A DNA stretch of 64,000 nucleotides from JAUNQW01 sp043424615 (GCA_043424615.1 JBHWOX010000009.1:7805-71804), one strand, 5' to 3'. Positions 15,638-24,491 are shown, counted from the stretch's first letter. Notes: generated by a model from the letters alone, not told the origin. A program made the numbers and translations.

Positions 15638-16531
15638 TTAATCTAAATTGAGCCAGGTTTGGTAAATGTGTTTTTTCAAGCCTTCTTTATCCTTGATTTT
15701 CGGCAGGTTCAAAGCTGTCGTTTGCAGGGGTTTAGAAACCGCATAAGACGTCGGATCAAAATCATCCGCTATCAAAGAGCCTGACGATAAGGACTTCATG
15801 CTGACGGTGTAGTCATCGGGCTGGTCTTGAAAAAATTCTGGATTCACCAAGTAAGCCGCAGCTAAGGTATCCCAATTATAAAAGCCTTTGATGCCGTATT
15901 CAAGATCATTGTCTGTAAACCAAGGGTCAGAATAGTGGCGAATTAATTGGGCAATCGGGCCATCCGCACCGGCAAACATTTCTTCATATTGGTCGCGCGT
16001 GAAAAGCAAGTCCAAGCAGTTATTGCCGGTCATCAGGGAGATGCGAGGGGCCTTAGTTAGGGTCACATATGAAGCATTAGGGTCAACAGATAAATTGAGC
16101 TCCAACATCTCCTGCTTAGCAAAGATCAAAGGTTCAGTGGTCCCTCCCATCAGCACCACTTGGTCCACTTTTTCAAAGAATTGCGGATCCAGCAAATAGG
16201 CACCGGCCAGGTTGGACATTCCCCCGGTCGCTAAAATAGAAATCTCTCCGGGCTGGGCAGCAATGCTTTGGCTAAGCGAACGGCTGGCGTCCGTTAAATA
16301 ATCGCTGCATTCTGCCGCTCCCTTGTGGTAAAGCTGGGGATCTAGATCTAAGTCCTCCATCAAACGGCGGGTACAGCGGTCAACTTCTTCAATATTGGAA
16401 TTACCAAAAGTCAAACTGATCCCAACGACTTCGACATCCGGACTGCCCAAGAGATACATGAGGGCTAGGCCATCATCGACATCCCGATTAGTTGTATAGA
16501 AAGTATTATCGAAATCAATCCAGACTTTCAT
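15638..16531 (-). CDS. Nucleoside hydrolase (IUNH family)
   Basis: Cleaves the N-glycosidic bond of ribonucleosides to a free base and ribose. The 297-residue length is normal. The Ca2+-binding Asp cluster lies at the N-terminus (DFDNTF, then DVDDGLALMYLL), with a glycine-rich ILATGGMSNLAGAY and VVLMGGTTEPL. The final Asp-containing region is around WDTLAAAYLV. Its ATG directly follows the TAG of the radical SAM gene, so the two are translationally coupled. That suggests it acts on a nucleoside made by that enzyme rather than in general salvage. Confidence 0.88.
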   Translation of the reverse strand: MKVWIDFDNTFYTTNRDVDDGLALMYLLGSPDVEVVGISLTFGNSNIEEVDRCTRRLMEDLDLDPQLYHKGAAECSDYLTDASRSLSQSIAAQPGEISILATGGMSNLAGAYLLDPQFFEKVDQVVLMGGTTEPLIFAKQEMLELNLSVDPNASYVTLTKAPRISLMTGNNCLDLLFTRDQYEEMFAGADGPIAQLIRHYSDPWFTDNDLEYGIKGFYNWDTLAAAYLVNPEFFQDQPDDYTVSMKSLSSGSLIADDFDPTSYAVSKPLQTTALNLPKIKDKEGLKKHIYQTWLNLD

Positions 16532-17494
16532 CTAGAAGGCCTTCTCATCAATTTGGCCACCACAAGAAGAACCTGAACCAGCCGTACAGCCATAGCAATA
16601 ATTACGGAAAACGATGTTACGCTCTAAGTCGTGGGCATCAACCACATCATAAATGGTGCGTTTGTCTTCGATCGGCAGGTTGCACATTTGGTTGAAGTCA
16701 CAGTCATAAATCTGACCGTCCCAGCCAACGGATAATTGGAAGCGACACATCAAATTCGGCACGGTCTCTGGGTTGTAGGCTTCTTTTAAGAGGGCCATAT
16801 AGTCGTCAAAAGAATCGGTCAAATGCAAGAAGTTTTCAAAATAACCCAATGGCATGTTGGTGATAGTCACTAGATTAGTAAATTCAACACCCAAATCGCC
16901 TAAATGTTCTTTGTAATCTTTTTCTAATTGGGCTTGTTCTGGTGGGAGGTTGGCTCCTAGCGGGTTATGAACCAGATGCATAGGCAAGTCTTCGTCAACC
17001 CCATAACCGATTTCATTTAATTTAGCCATGGTGTTTACAATGCGGTCAAAAACTTTGTTTCCACGGATGCGGTCGGTATTGTCTTCGGTATAGCAAGGCA
17101 TGGAAATAAAAATCGTACATGGGTATTTTTCATAAAGTTCCAAAGTTTTCTTTTGTAGGAAAGTCGCATTGGTACGGATGATTAGCTCATCGATGTATGG
17201 ATAGGCTTGTTCTACAAAATAGTGGAAGTCAGGGTGCATGGTTGGCTCCCCACCTGTAATATCTAGAGTATCGATTTCATCATGGTTTTTTAGAAACTCA
17301 ATACAGGTGTCGATGGTTTCTCTCGACATAATCTCATTATGAGAGTCACGCATGACGTGGCAGTGTTTACAGCGTAAGTTACAAATTTTTCCAATATTCA
17401 CTTGAAGAATATGGATCCCATCCGTCTGGCGGTATTCAGGATCAATATGTTCTTCAAAATTATTAACTAAAGCGGCGGGATTTTCATTGGTCAT
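16532..17494 (-). CDS. Radical SAM/Cys-rich protein, ArsS-like (rSAM/selenodomain family)
   Basis: 320 residues. The radical SAM cluster motif CNLRCKHC (CxxxCxxC) is near residue 43, followed by TLDITGGEPTMHPDF. The C-terminus carries the Cys-rich domain (CRFQLSVGWDGQIYDCDFNQ and NYCYGCTAGSGSSCGG) typical of ArsS, which transfers a 5'-deoxyadenosyl group in arsenosugar synthesis, and of the TIGR04167 rSAM/SeCys family. All Cys positions here are Cys codons, not UGA. Start ATG 17494 lies 8 bases after AAGGAG. Coupled to a nucleoside hydrolase. No ArsM methyltransferase is in the window, so arsenic is only one possible substrate. Confidence 0.88.
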   Translation of the reverse strand: MTNENPAALVNNFEEHIDPEYRQTDGIHILQVNIGKICNLRCKHCHVMRDSHNEIMSRETIDTCIEFLKNHDEIDTLDITGGEPTMHPDFHYFVEQAYPYIDELIIRTNATFLQKKTLELYEKYPCTIFISMPCYTEDNTDRIRGNKVFDRIVNTMAKLNEIGYGVDEDLPMHLVHNPLGANLPPEQAQLEKDYKEHLGDLGVEFTNLVTITNMPLGYFENFLHLTDSFDDYMALLKEAYNPETVPNLMCRFQLSVGWDGQIYDCDFNQMCNLPIEDKRTIYDVVDAHDLERNIVFRNYCYGCTAGSGSSCGGQIDEKAF

Positions 17495-17575
17495 GGTCAT
17501 CGCTCCTTCTTTTTTCAAAGTCTCGTGCTCATTCTACTATGTTTCACCTATACATTCTATCCAAATTAGCAAGGG

Positions 17576-17598
17576 GTTTATTAAATTAATGAATAAAC
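17576..17598. repeat. Inverted repeat upstream of the radical SAM gene
   Basis: GTTTATT and AATAAAC separated by 9 bases, 82 bases before the radical SAM start. GTTTATTAA recurs in other control regions of this island (19007, 29089). Confidence 0.55.
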
Positions 17599-17620
17599 AG
17601 CGGGCTTTTTGAATGATTTC

Positions 17621-17665
17621 AAAAAAACAAGCAGGGCTTTGAAAAGCCACTGCTTGTTTTTTTTA
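17621..17665. terminator. Terminator of the rhodanese lipoprotein gene
   Basis: AAACAAGCAG / CTGCTTGTTT with an inner AAAGCC/GGCTTT pairing, T runs on both sides. It separates the rhodanese gene from the downstream radical SAM gene. Confidence 0.85.
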
Positions 17666-17675
17666 TGTTTGCGGA

Positions 17676-18917
17676 TTATTCAGATGCGCGGTCGTCATCT
17701 AATTCGCCAACAGTTGTGTGAACCACATCGTCTTGTTTAGGGTCTCCAACTTGAACTGGAAGTTCGTCATGCATTTGCCAGTCATTCCAGCTGCTGTCGA
17801 AGTGTAGAGGCTCATAGCCACGTTCGTACATCATCAACCAAGGAAGTGAAGAACGCCAAGCGGTTCCACAGTAAAGGGCAATCGGTTTGTCAATAGAGAT
17901 GCCTTCATATTCCCACATAGCTAGAATTTCTTCGAAGTCTTTGTTGGTACCATCTTCATTTTTGTAGTCATCCATGCTGTTAGCATCAGACCCATTGGAT
18001 CCTCTTAGGAGTGGACGACCCCAGTAAGCGCCTTCAGGTTCTCCAGCTTTTGGAATATAGCTGTAACCACTTTCGATTCCTCGCCATTCGTTTTCACTAC
18101 GGATGGATACTAATTGGAAGTCTTCATCATTTTCTAAGCGATCCGCGGTATCTTCTAATGAAATGATGTATTCAGGATGGGCTGGAACAGCGACACCAAA
18201 GTCAGCTTCAGCCGGAGTAGGTTTGACTTCTTCACTTTCAGTTTCATAACCAGCATCTTCCCAGGCTTGTAAACCACCATCTAAGACTTTAACATTGTCA
18301 ACACCTAGATAAAGAGCGGTAAACGCAAAACGGTCGACACCAGTGTCTGGTCCGTAAAGGATTAAAGTCGTATCAGAAGTGACACCATAGTCTAAGAAGG
18401 CTTTTTCTAATTCTTCAGGACTTTTCACATTCCAAATAGGTCCTTCTTCAATAGCATCGGTGTTGAAGTGAGTAGCACCTGGAATATGTTTTTCAAGATA
18501 GTCTGGGCTGTCAGAAGCTTCTCCCCAAGTGACTTCAGCTAGGACATAGTTGCCGACATCTTCATTACCATCGATGACGTCTTTAACGTAGTCTGGAGTC
18601 ACATAGACTTGTTTTTCGGGTTGAACATCATTGATTTCTGTATCGGTAGAAGTGGGTACTGCTTCAGCAGTCGCCTCTTCACCACTGGCTTCAGATTCTT
18701 CTTCTGCTTTTTCTTCTTCTTGCGATTCACTTTCAGCTGAGTCTGCTGATGATTCGCTACTTTCTTCTGTACTTTCTTCTGTACTTTCAGTAGTCGTATT
18801 GGCGTCAGATTCTGCTGAGTCTGAAGCTGTGCTTGAGCTTCCTCCTCCAGCACATCCGCTTAAGACCAAGACAAAAGCGACGAGTGCGGCTAACAAGATC
18901 GAGTATTTTTTCTTCAT
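17676..18917 (-). CDS. Extracellular double-rhodanese lipoprotein (sulfurtransferase)
   Basis: 413 residues. Signal peptide with lipobox LVLSGC (Cys near residue 22), a Ser/Glu/Ala-rich linker (about 23-100), then two rhodanese domains. The second ends with the active-site loop YCGTAWRSS carrying the catalytic Cys; the first lacks it (ILYGPDTGVDRFA). Rhodaneses move sulfane sulfur from thiosulfate-like donors. The same pairing of a rhodanese (YnjE) with an ABC transporter (YnjBCD) occurs in Escherichia coli. It is divergent from the transporter genes, so a shared role at the cell surface is likely. Confidence 0.9.
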   Translation of the reverse strand: MKKKYSILLAALVAFVLVLSGCAGGGSSSTASDSAESDANTTTESTEESTEESSESSADSAESESQEEEKAEEESEASGEEATAEAVPTSTDTEINDVQPEKQVYVTPDYVKDVIDGNEDVGNYVLAEVTWGEASDSPDYLEKHIPGATHFNTDAIEEGPIWNVKSPEELEKAFLDYGVTSDTTLILYGPDTGVDRFAFTALYLGVDNVKVLDGGLQAWEDAGYETESEEVKPTPAEADFGVAVPAHPEYIISLEDTADRLENDEDFQLVSIRSENEWRGIESGYSYIPKAGEPEGAYWGRPLLRGSNGSDANSMDDYKNEDGTNKDFEEILAMWEYEGISIDKPIALYCGTAWRSSLPWLMMYERGYEPLHFDSSWNDWQMHDELPVQVGDPKQDDVVHTTVGELDDDRASE

Positions 18918-19219
18918 CTCTGATTCCCCTTTTTCAAAATAGTTTATTGCTTATATAAAATAAGCCATCTTTAATTATAAAGCTTTGAAACATTTATTCC
19001 ACTTTTGTTTATTAAGATATTTAATAGCTAAAGCAAAGGTCTACCGCTTTGACAAAAGTTGGATTGACGGCTGTCAATCTTTATTTATTTACAAAAAATC
19101 TTACTCCCTAGCTTTTATTGACTTCATTGATAAATAAACAAAATAAGTGAATTTATTCATTTTTTTCTATAGGATGAAAGGCAATGACTATTAAAAAAAA
19201 TATATTGATGGAGGTTACA
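18918..19219. promoter_or_regulatory. Divergent control region, rhodanese lipoprotein / ABC transporter
   Basis: A 302-base AT-rich gap. It contains the dyad GCTTAT-ATAAA-ATAAGC at about 18948-18964 (with ATTGCTTAT), GTTTATTAA at 19007-19015 and AATAAAC at 19133-19139. These recur in the other island control regions. Exact promoters were not assigned. Confidence 0.5.
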
Positions 19220-20533
19220 ATGAAGATTAAGAAGTTATTATCCTATTTATCTCTTGTGTTTGTTGCTGTTCTTGTTCTAGTCGGATGCGGCCAGTCTAGT
19301 GGTGGTGGGGAAACGGCTAGCAGTACGGATAGTGGCTCATCAGATAGCAGCAGCCAGGAAGTGAACGAAGAAAGCCAAGATGAAAATGTGGCTGACCTGT
19401 CTTTTGACGAATTAGTAGAAGCGGCTGATGGAAGCACCGTCTCTTTCTATGGTTGGGGTGGGGATGAAGCCCTCAACCAATGGCTGGATAATGTGTATGC
19501 TCCAGCGCTCAAAGAAAAATACAACATCACCTTAGACCGTGTCCCTATGGATATTGAAGATGTCTTAAACCAACTCTCCAATGAAAAACAAGCGGGAGAA
19601 ACTGAAGGGCCTATCGACATGATCTGGATCAACGGGGAAAACTTTGCAACCGCTCGTGACAACGACTTCCTTTATGGTCCTTTCACAGAGCAACTCCCTA
19701 ATTTCCAAGACTATGTCGATGAAGAAGACCCTGAAATCAAATACGATTTCGGCTACCCTATCGAAGGCTACGAAGCCCCTTATGGTAAAGCCCAATTCGT
19801 CCTCATCGGCGATAAAGAAAAAATGGACCAAGCGCCGGCCAATGCCCAAGAATTTTTGGAATATGCCCAAGCCAATCCTGGCCAAGTGACTTATCCAGCT
19901 TTGCCTGACTTTACGGGATCAGCTTTTGTTCGTAACATTATCTATGAATTTGTCGACCCAGCTGAATTCCAAGACATGGAAGCAGACAAAGAAGTGGTAA
20001 GAGAAGCCATTGCTCCTGCTTTTGATTACTTGCGTGATTTGAACCCTCACTTGTGGAATGAAGGGCAAACCTTCCCTCAAGACCAACCGCAATTGAACAA
20101 TATGTTTATGGACGGCGAATTAGCCTTAACCATGACTTATGGTGCTTTTGATGCAGCCATTGGTATTGAAAACGGCGAATACCCTGAAAGCGCTCAGACC
20201 TTTATCTTCGATAATGGAACAATCGGTAACACTAACTTTATCGGTATTGCCAATAACTCCACTAACAAAGCGGGGGCCATGGTAGCGATCAATGAAATGT
20301 TGTCACCTGAAATGCAGTTATCCAAATACGAAGAACTCAGAACCATTCCTGTTTTAGATAACGATGCTTTAGATGAAGACCAACAAGCAGCTTTTGATGC
20401 CGTTGATCCAGGACCAGGAACTCTTCCTCAAGACCTTCTTTTAGAAAACCGCTTGCCTGAAATGCCGGCTCATCTCGTGCCGATCATTGAAGAATTATGG
20501 TTAGAAGAAGTCGTTGGCCAAACTAATGAATAA
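19220..20533 (+). CDS. ABC transporter substrate-binding lipoprotein, YnjB-like
   Basis: 437 residues. Start ATG 19220 after GGAGG; lipobox LVGCG (Cys near residue 23), Ser/Gly-rich linker, then a family 1-type solute-binding fold. VSFYGWGGDEALNQWLDNVY and PIDMIWINGENF match the YnjB subgroup. The ligand is unknown; the association with rhodaneses suggests a sulfur (or selenium) compound. First gene of a four-gene ABC operon. Confidence 0.85.
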   Translation: MKIKKLLSYLSLVFVAVLVLVGCGQSSGGGETASSTDSGSSDSSSQEVNEESQDENVADLSFDELVEAADGSTVSFYGWGGDEALNQWLDNVYAPALKEKYNITLDRVPMDIEDVLNQLSNEKQAGETEGPIDMIWINGENFATARDNDFLYGPFTEQLPNFQDYVDEEDPEIKYDFGYPIEGYEAPYGKAQFVLIGDKEKMDQAPANAQEFLEYAQANPGQVTYPALPDFTGSAFVRNIIYEFVDPAEFQDMEADKEVVREAIAPAFDYLRDLNPHLWNEGQTFPQDQPQLNNMFMDGELALTMTYGAFDAAIGIENGEYPESAQTFIFDNGTIGNTNFIGIANNSTNKAGAMVAINEMLSPEMQLSKYEELRTIPVLDNDALDEDQQAAFDAVDPGPGTLPQDLLLENRLPEMPAHLVPIIEELWLEEVVGQTNE

Positions 20534-20549
20534 TCTGATTTAATTCAAA

Positions 20550-20595
20550 GGAAAGGGGACTGTGACCCAGGTCATGGTCCTTTTCTGTTTTTAAC
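20550..20595 (+). terminator. Hairpin between binding protein and permease genes
   Basis: GGAAAGGGGACTGTGAC pairs imperfectly with GTCATGGTCCTTTTC, followed by TGTTTTT. Probably a partial terminator that keeps binding-protein expression above permease expression. Confidence 0.6.
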
Positions 20596-20612
20596 CATTG
20601 AAAGGAGGACCT

Positions 20613-21494
20613 ATGAAGGCATCGAAGTTCAAAGTCAGCCTCTTGCTTTTCCCTCAGCTTTTAATTTCTATATTCCTAATGACTGGGGTCATTTATGGTC
20701 TCATCCAAGGTTTAGGTTATATTCCTGCTTTGAGTATGACCGACTGGACGCTGGACTACTACATCCAAAGCATACAAGACCCCAACACCCTGCGGAGCAT
20801 TTTATTTAGCTTATGGATTGCTTTTGCCTCCAGTGTTTTATCAGTCTTGATTGGTCTTTTTATTTGTTACTTATTCATCAACCAAAAACACTATCCCAAA
20901 TGGGTTCAAGCGCTGATTCAGATTCCTATCATCGTTCCCCATATTATCGTGGCCCTTTTTGTCATCCAAATCTTGAGCCAGACCGGCATCCTCGCCCGCC
21001 TGCTGTATGTCATCGGTTTTGAAAATGCCCAGCAAATAGTGTCTGGCTGGCTGTTTGACCCTCAAGGTAAAGGCGTCATCCTTGCTTATTTGTGGAAAGA
21101 AATTCCTTTTATCGTTTTTTTCTGTTTTAGTTTGATTCGGCAAATTAACGGCTCTTTAGGTGAAGCCGCCCAGACCTTGGGAGCGAACCGCCTGCAGGCT
21201 TATGTGCACGTGACTTTACCCCTCTGCCGGCAAACCATTTTGACCTCCTTCTTTATTATTTTTATGTTTACTTTTGGGGCTTATGAGCTGCCCGCCATTT
21301 TAGGGCCGACCTTGCCACAGAGCATTGCTGAAGCTACTTATATCGCTTATACCCATCCCGATTTAAAACAACGACCTTTCGCTATGGCCATGAATGGTTG
21401 GATTTTTATCATTAGTTTGGGAATGGCGCTCTTATTTGCCTTTTTCATCTACCGTAAAAAACCAAGCCATAAACAAGGAGGTCAAGATGGATAA
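20613..21494 (+). CDS. ABC transporter permease, YnjC-like (first)
   Basis: 293 residues with about six membrane segments and the permease EAA-type loop (LGEAAQTLGANRLQAYVHVTLPLCR). Start ATG 20613 follows AAAGGAGG. E. coli YnjC is a single fused permease; here two half-size permeases replace it. Overlaps the next gene by 8 bases. Confidence 0.88.
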   Translation: MKASKFKVSLLLFPQLLISIFLMTGVIYGLIQGLGYIPALSMTDWTLDYYIQSIQDPNTLRSILFSLWIAFASSVLSVLIGLFICYLFINQKHYPKWVQALIQIPIIVPHIIVALFVIQILSQTGILARLLYVIGFENAQQIVSGWLFDPQGKGVILAYLWKEIPFIVFFCFSLIRQINGSLGEAAQTLGANRLQAYVHVTLPLCRQTILTSFFIIFMFTFGAYELPAILGPTLPQSIAEATYIAYTHPDLKQRPFAMAMNGWIFIISLGMALLFAFFIYRKKPSHKQGGQDG

Positions 21495-22293
21495 AATAAA
21501 ATACCGTTGGATCAATGGCGCCTTAGCCTTAGCTTTTCTCTTACCCATTTTTATCTTAGTGGTCTGGGCCTTCACTGCTCGCTGGCCTTGGCCCCAGCTT
21601 TTTCCTCAAGAATGGACCTGGCGGGGCTTCAGCCAGTTATGGCAACGCAATCAAAACTTTAGTCAGTTAATCTTTTCCAGTGTCACTCTTTCCCTTCTGG
21701 TCGCTTTTTTATCCGTCTGCATTGGCTTTCTCACCAGCCGGGCCTATCTGATGGTTGAAAAACGATGGGCCAGCCGTTTGATTTACGGCTTGGTTTCTCT
21801 GCCGTTTTTAGTTCCGGCGGTTGTTTTCGGCATGGGGATCCACCAACTCATGATCCGCCTAGGCTGGGCCAACACCTTTTTTGGGGTCATGCTGGCTCAT
21901 CTGGTCTATTCACTGCCCTATGCCACCTATTTAATCCTGGACGCCTACCAGTCCTTTGGTTTCCGCTATGAAGAACAGGCTCGTATTTTAGGGGCCTCCA
22001 GCTGGCAAAGTATCCGCCTGGTAACCTGGCCCCTTTTATTGCCTGTGCTATCAACCAGCTTTGCCATGTCCTATGTGGTGTCTTTTAGCCAGTATTTCCT
22101 CACTCTTTTACTGGGAGGTGGCCAAGTCCAAACTTTTGCCCTGGTCATGTTCCCTTATTTACAAAATAATGACCGGACCATCGCCAGTAATTATGGCTTG
22201 CTTTTCCTCTTGATCACCCTAGCTGTCTTTCTGATTTTCGAACGGCTGTCCGCCCACTATCAGAAAAAATACCAGCTGTCGTCTTATTATTAA
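21487..22293 (+). CDS. ABC transporter permease, YnjC-like (second)
   Basis: 268 residues, about six membrane segments, EAA-type loop in EEQARILGASSWQSIRLVTWPLL. Start ATG 21487 behind GGAGGTCAAG; earlier in-frame codons lie inside the preceding gene. It forms the channel with the upstream permease. Confidence 0.88.
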   Translation: MDKIKYRWINGALALAFLLPIFILVVWAFTARWPWPQLFPQEWTWRGFSQLWQRNQNFSQLIFSSVTLSLLVAFLSVCIGFLTSRAYLMVEKRWASRLIYGLVSLPFLVPAVVFGMGIHQLMIRLGWANTFFGVMLAHLVYSLPYATYLILDAYQSFGFRYEEQARILGASSWQSIRLVTWPLLLPVLSTSFAMSYVVSFSQYFLTLLLGGGQVQTFALVMFPYLQNNDRTIASNYGLLFLLITLAVFLIFERLSAHYQKKYQLSSYY

Positions 22294-22303
22294 GGAGGTT
22301 TTT

Positions 22304-23368
22304 ATGTCGCTAGAAATCAATGATTTATCCGTCTCTTTCGCTGACAAAAAAGTCTTACAGCAGATCAACTTAAAAGTCGAGAAAGGAGAGTTTATCAGCT
22401 TACTCGGCGCTTCTGGGAGTGGTAAAACCACCCTGCTCAAGTCCATCGCAGGCTTGGTGGATATTGACCAAGGGCAGATAAAAATTGATGGCCAAGCCAT
22501 TGAAGGCAAAGAAGCTCAAGACCGCCACTTATCCTATGTCTTCCAAGACTTGCGCTTGTTTCCTCACTTGGATGTCTTTCAAAATATCGCCTTCCCTTTG
22601 AAAATGCATGCCATCGACCGAAAGCAATGGGAGGGGCGCATTGACCAGCTATTGGCTGATGTTCAAATGTCTGAATTCAAACACGCCAGCATCCAATCCC
22701 TATCCGGTGGCCAGCAGCAGCGGATTGCCCTCGCTCGTGCCTTAGCCATCGAACCCCAGCTCCTCCTGCTAGACGAACCTTTTTCTGGTTTAGACGAAAA
22801 TTTACGCTTTGAAATGGGTCAGTTGATTCAAGACTTGCACCGCAAGAACCAGCTCACCATCATCATGGTGACCCATGACAAAAATGAAGCCATTCATTAT
22901 TCTGACCGGATTGCCATTTTGCATGATGGCCTGATCCACCAATACGACCAACCTGAGCGATTAATCTACCAGCCCCAAGACCTATTTACCGCCCAATATT
23001 TCGGCCAGGTCAACCCGATTGACGGCCATGTCGAAGGACAGGCCTATCTTTCTGCTTGGGGGGAATGGCCGCTCGCTGAACAATGGGCTGGACAGACTGA
23101 TTTGCTTGCCTTATTCCGTCCGATGAACGCCCGCCTGATCCAAGATAAGCCCTTGCAAGAGGGGGAAGTCTTACTGCAAGCTCGCATCAAAGCCGTCCAC
23201 CCTTCTACCCAACAGCTAATGTTGCTGGGTCAGCCCTTAAAAGGCGAAGGGGAATGGAGTTTTTTCATTGATAATACCCAAGATAATTACCGCCAAGACT
23301 GGCTAGACCAAACCATTGATCTGGCTGTCAACTTAGATGACTTGATTTATGTCTCTGCTCATTCTTAA
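22304..23368 (+). CDS. ABC transporter ATP-binding protein, YnjD-like
   Basis: 354 residues. Walker A GASGSGKTT, signature LSGGQQQRIALARALA, Walker B LLLLDEPFSGLD, H-loop VTHDKNEA. The extra C-terminal 110 residues form a TOBE-like domain, as in ATPases of anion and polyamine importers. Start ATG 22304 after AAGGAGG. Last gene of the ABC operon. Confidence 0.92.
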   Translation: MSLEINDLSVSFADKKVLQQINLKVEKGEFISLLGASGSGKTTLLKSIAGLVDIDQGQIKIDGQAIEGKEAQDRHLSYVFQDLRLFPHLDVFQNIAFPLKMHAIDRKQWEGRIDQLLADVQMSEFKHASIQSLSGGQQQRIALARALAIEPQLLLLDEPFSGLDENLRFEMGQLIQDLHRKNQLTIIMVTHDKNEAIHYSDRIAILHDGLIHQYDQPERLIYQPQDLFTAQYFGQVNPIDGHVEGQAYLSAWGEWPLAEQWAGQTDLLALFRPMNARLIQDKPLQEGEVLLQARIKAVHPSTQQLMLLGQPLKGEGEWSFFIDNTQDNYRQDWLDQTIDLAVNLDDLIYVSAHS

Positions 23369-23414
23369 ATCTTTTTAGCCTCATTAGTTAGCTGAATAAA
23401 ATAGAATGAAAACT

Positions 23415-23450
23415 ATAGAGGTTGTGCTGTTGTCACGACCTCTATTTTTT
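23415..23450 (+). terminator. Intrinsic terminator of the ABC operon
   Basis: ATAGAGGTTGTG / CACGACCTCTAT stem followed by TTTTTT. Confidence 0.85.
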
Positions 23451-23530
23451 ATGGTCAATGAGCTGGGTCAGTTTTTAGGCACTTTTCTTGCCTTGGCTCA
23501 CATTTGCCAAGATTAAGCCTCGGTTTTTTT

Positions 23531-23568
23531 AAAATAAAAACGACCTGTCCCTATGAATGAACAGGTCA
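23531..23568 (-). terminator. Intrinsic terminator of the candidate selenoprotein gene
   Basis: Minus strand: GACCTGT, 12-base loop, ACAGGTC, then GTTTTTATTTT, 22 bases beyond the final TAA. Its place after the downstream half supports one gene spanning the internal TGA. Confidence 0.8.
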
Positions 23569-23589
23569 CTGATTTTTAATTTTAACTTT

Positions 23590-24315
23590 TTAATTGTATT
23601 TTGACGGACGATATTCTTCATCGCCACCGTCTAAAGCGAATTCTAACAGTTCCATCAATAATTTTTCATGCTTGTCTTTTTCATGCGCCTGGCCAAAGGT
23701 CAACCCTAAAGGAGCTTCAATGGTCAGCATGCGCGGCGGCCGTGTTTTTTCAGCTACCTTAGGCAAGTGCATAATGGAAGCCGTACGAATCCCTTTTTCT
23801 TCTACCGATCGCTGAATCTGTGCCACAGATTGATGACAAATATATCAGCCCGGTGATAAGAGACAAATATCGACACCGTCTTGTGCCAGTGCTTCCGCCA
23901 TTTCAGGAGCTGAACCTGTTCTTAAGCGGTTGACTTGGGGCATGTAACCCATCAAGCCATAATGGCGAGGAGCCACTGATCCAATAATCCCCCGGTCCGC
24001 AAATTCCCGCATTAAACCCAAAGGAAAAACCACATTCAGATCTTGGTCAGCATCTTCATGGTCATAGTGGGTATGGGTAATCATCAACTCTTCTTCTTTA
24101 GCGTCGCCAGGAATCATCCGGTAGCTATAGTCTCCATCGGTATTGAAGGGTTCTTCCGTTTTTAAATGAACCCCAGCTGTGGTAATGAAAGCCACTTTAG
24201 ATTCGGATAACGGTTTTTTTACTTCAGCAATGGCCGGGGCTTCATCCACGGTACGCACCATGCGTTCTGCAATTTTTCCCCAAGCTTTTTCAATAATTCC
24301 ACGTTTTTTAGCCAT
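23590..24315 (-). CDS. Candidate selenoprotein, GrdB/PrdB-like family, in-frame UGA at residue 157
   Basis: The frame runs 241 residues from ATG 24315 (after GGAGG) to TAA at 23590 and is broken only by TGA at 23845-23847. Around it: DICLLSPG-U-YICHQSVAQI, i.e. UxxCH. Homologues of the glycine/betaine/sarcosine/D-proline reductase selenoprotein B family have CxxC here, so the UGA replaces the first Cys. Upstream, THTHYDHEDADQDLNVVFP and IGSVAPRHYGLMGY, and downstream, PPRMLTIEAPLGLTFGQ are family-like, so both halves are conserved. A hairpin sits 13 bases after the UGA. No selA, selB, selC or selD gene is in the window. Alternative: a nonsense mutation with two fragments. Substrate unknown; a thiol/selenol redox role is likely. 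Confidence 0.78.
23815..23831 (-). promoter_or_regulatory. Candidate bacterial SECIS hairpin
   Basis: Minus-strand RNA AATCUGU-GGC-ACAGAUU: a perfect 7-bp stem with GG at the start of the apical loop. The loop begins 20 bases after the UGA, within the window known for SelB-dependent bacterial SECIS elements. Confidence 0.65.
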
Positions 24316-24330
24316 AAATCCTCCCTCCAT

Positions 24331-24491
24331 TTATTAAGTATTTTTATCTACAGGATTTGCAGTCCCTTACGAATTTTCTTAAGATTAAAACGGATTGCTT
24401 ATTCATTCTAACAAAATAAAGGATGGTTATTACTTTATATAAGCAATTTGATTTACTTATTAATTAAACAAATAAACAAAGGAGTAATGTG
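24331..24491. promoter_or_regulatory. Divergent control region, selenoprotein / rhodanese
   Basis: AT-rich. Contains ATTGCTTAT at about 24392-24400 and its complement ATAAGCAAT at about 24440-24448, plus AATAAAC at 24471-24477. The first motif also occurs in the 18918-19219 control region. Confidence 0.45.

Noticed and set aside
15638..17494. Arsenosugar biosynthesis as a firm assignment
   Set aside because: ArsS-like and transferase genes fit, but no ArsM or other arsenic gene is present, and the selenoprotein and rhodaneses argue for sulfur or selenium; left open.
23590..23826. Separate small gene downstream of the TGA (GTG start at 23826)
   Set aside because: It is in frame with the upstream half, has no convincing ribosome site and starts inside the conserved UxxCH-containing region; reading through the UGA explains it better.
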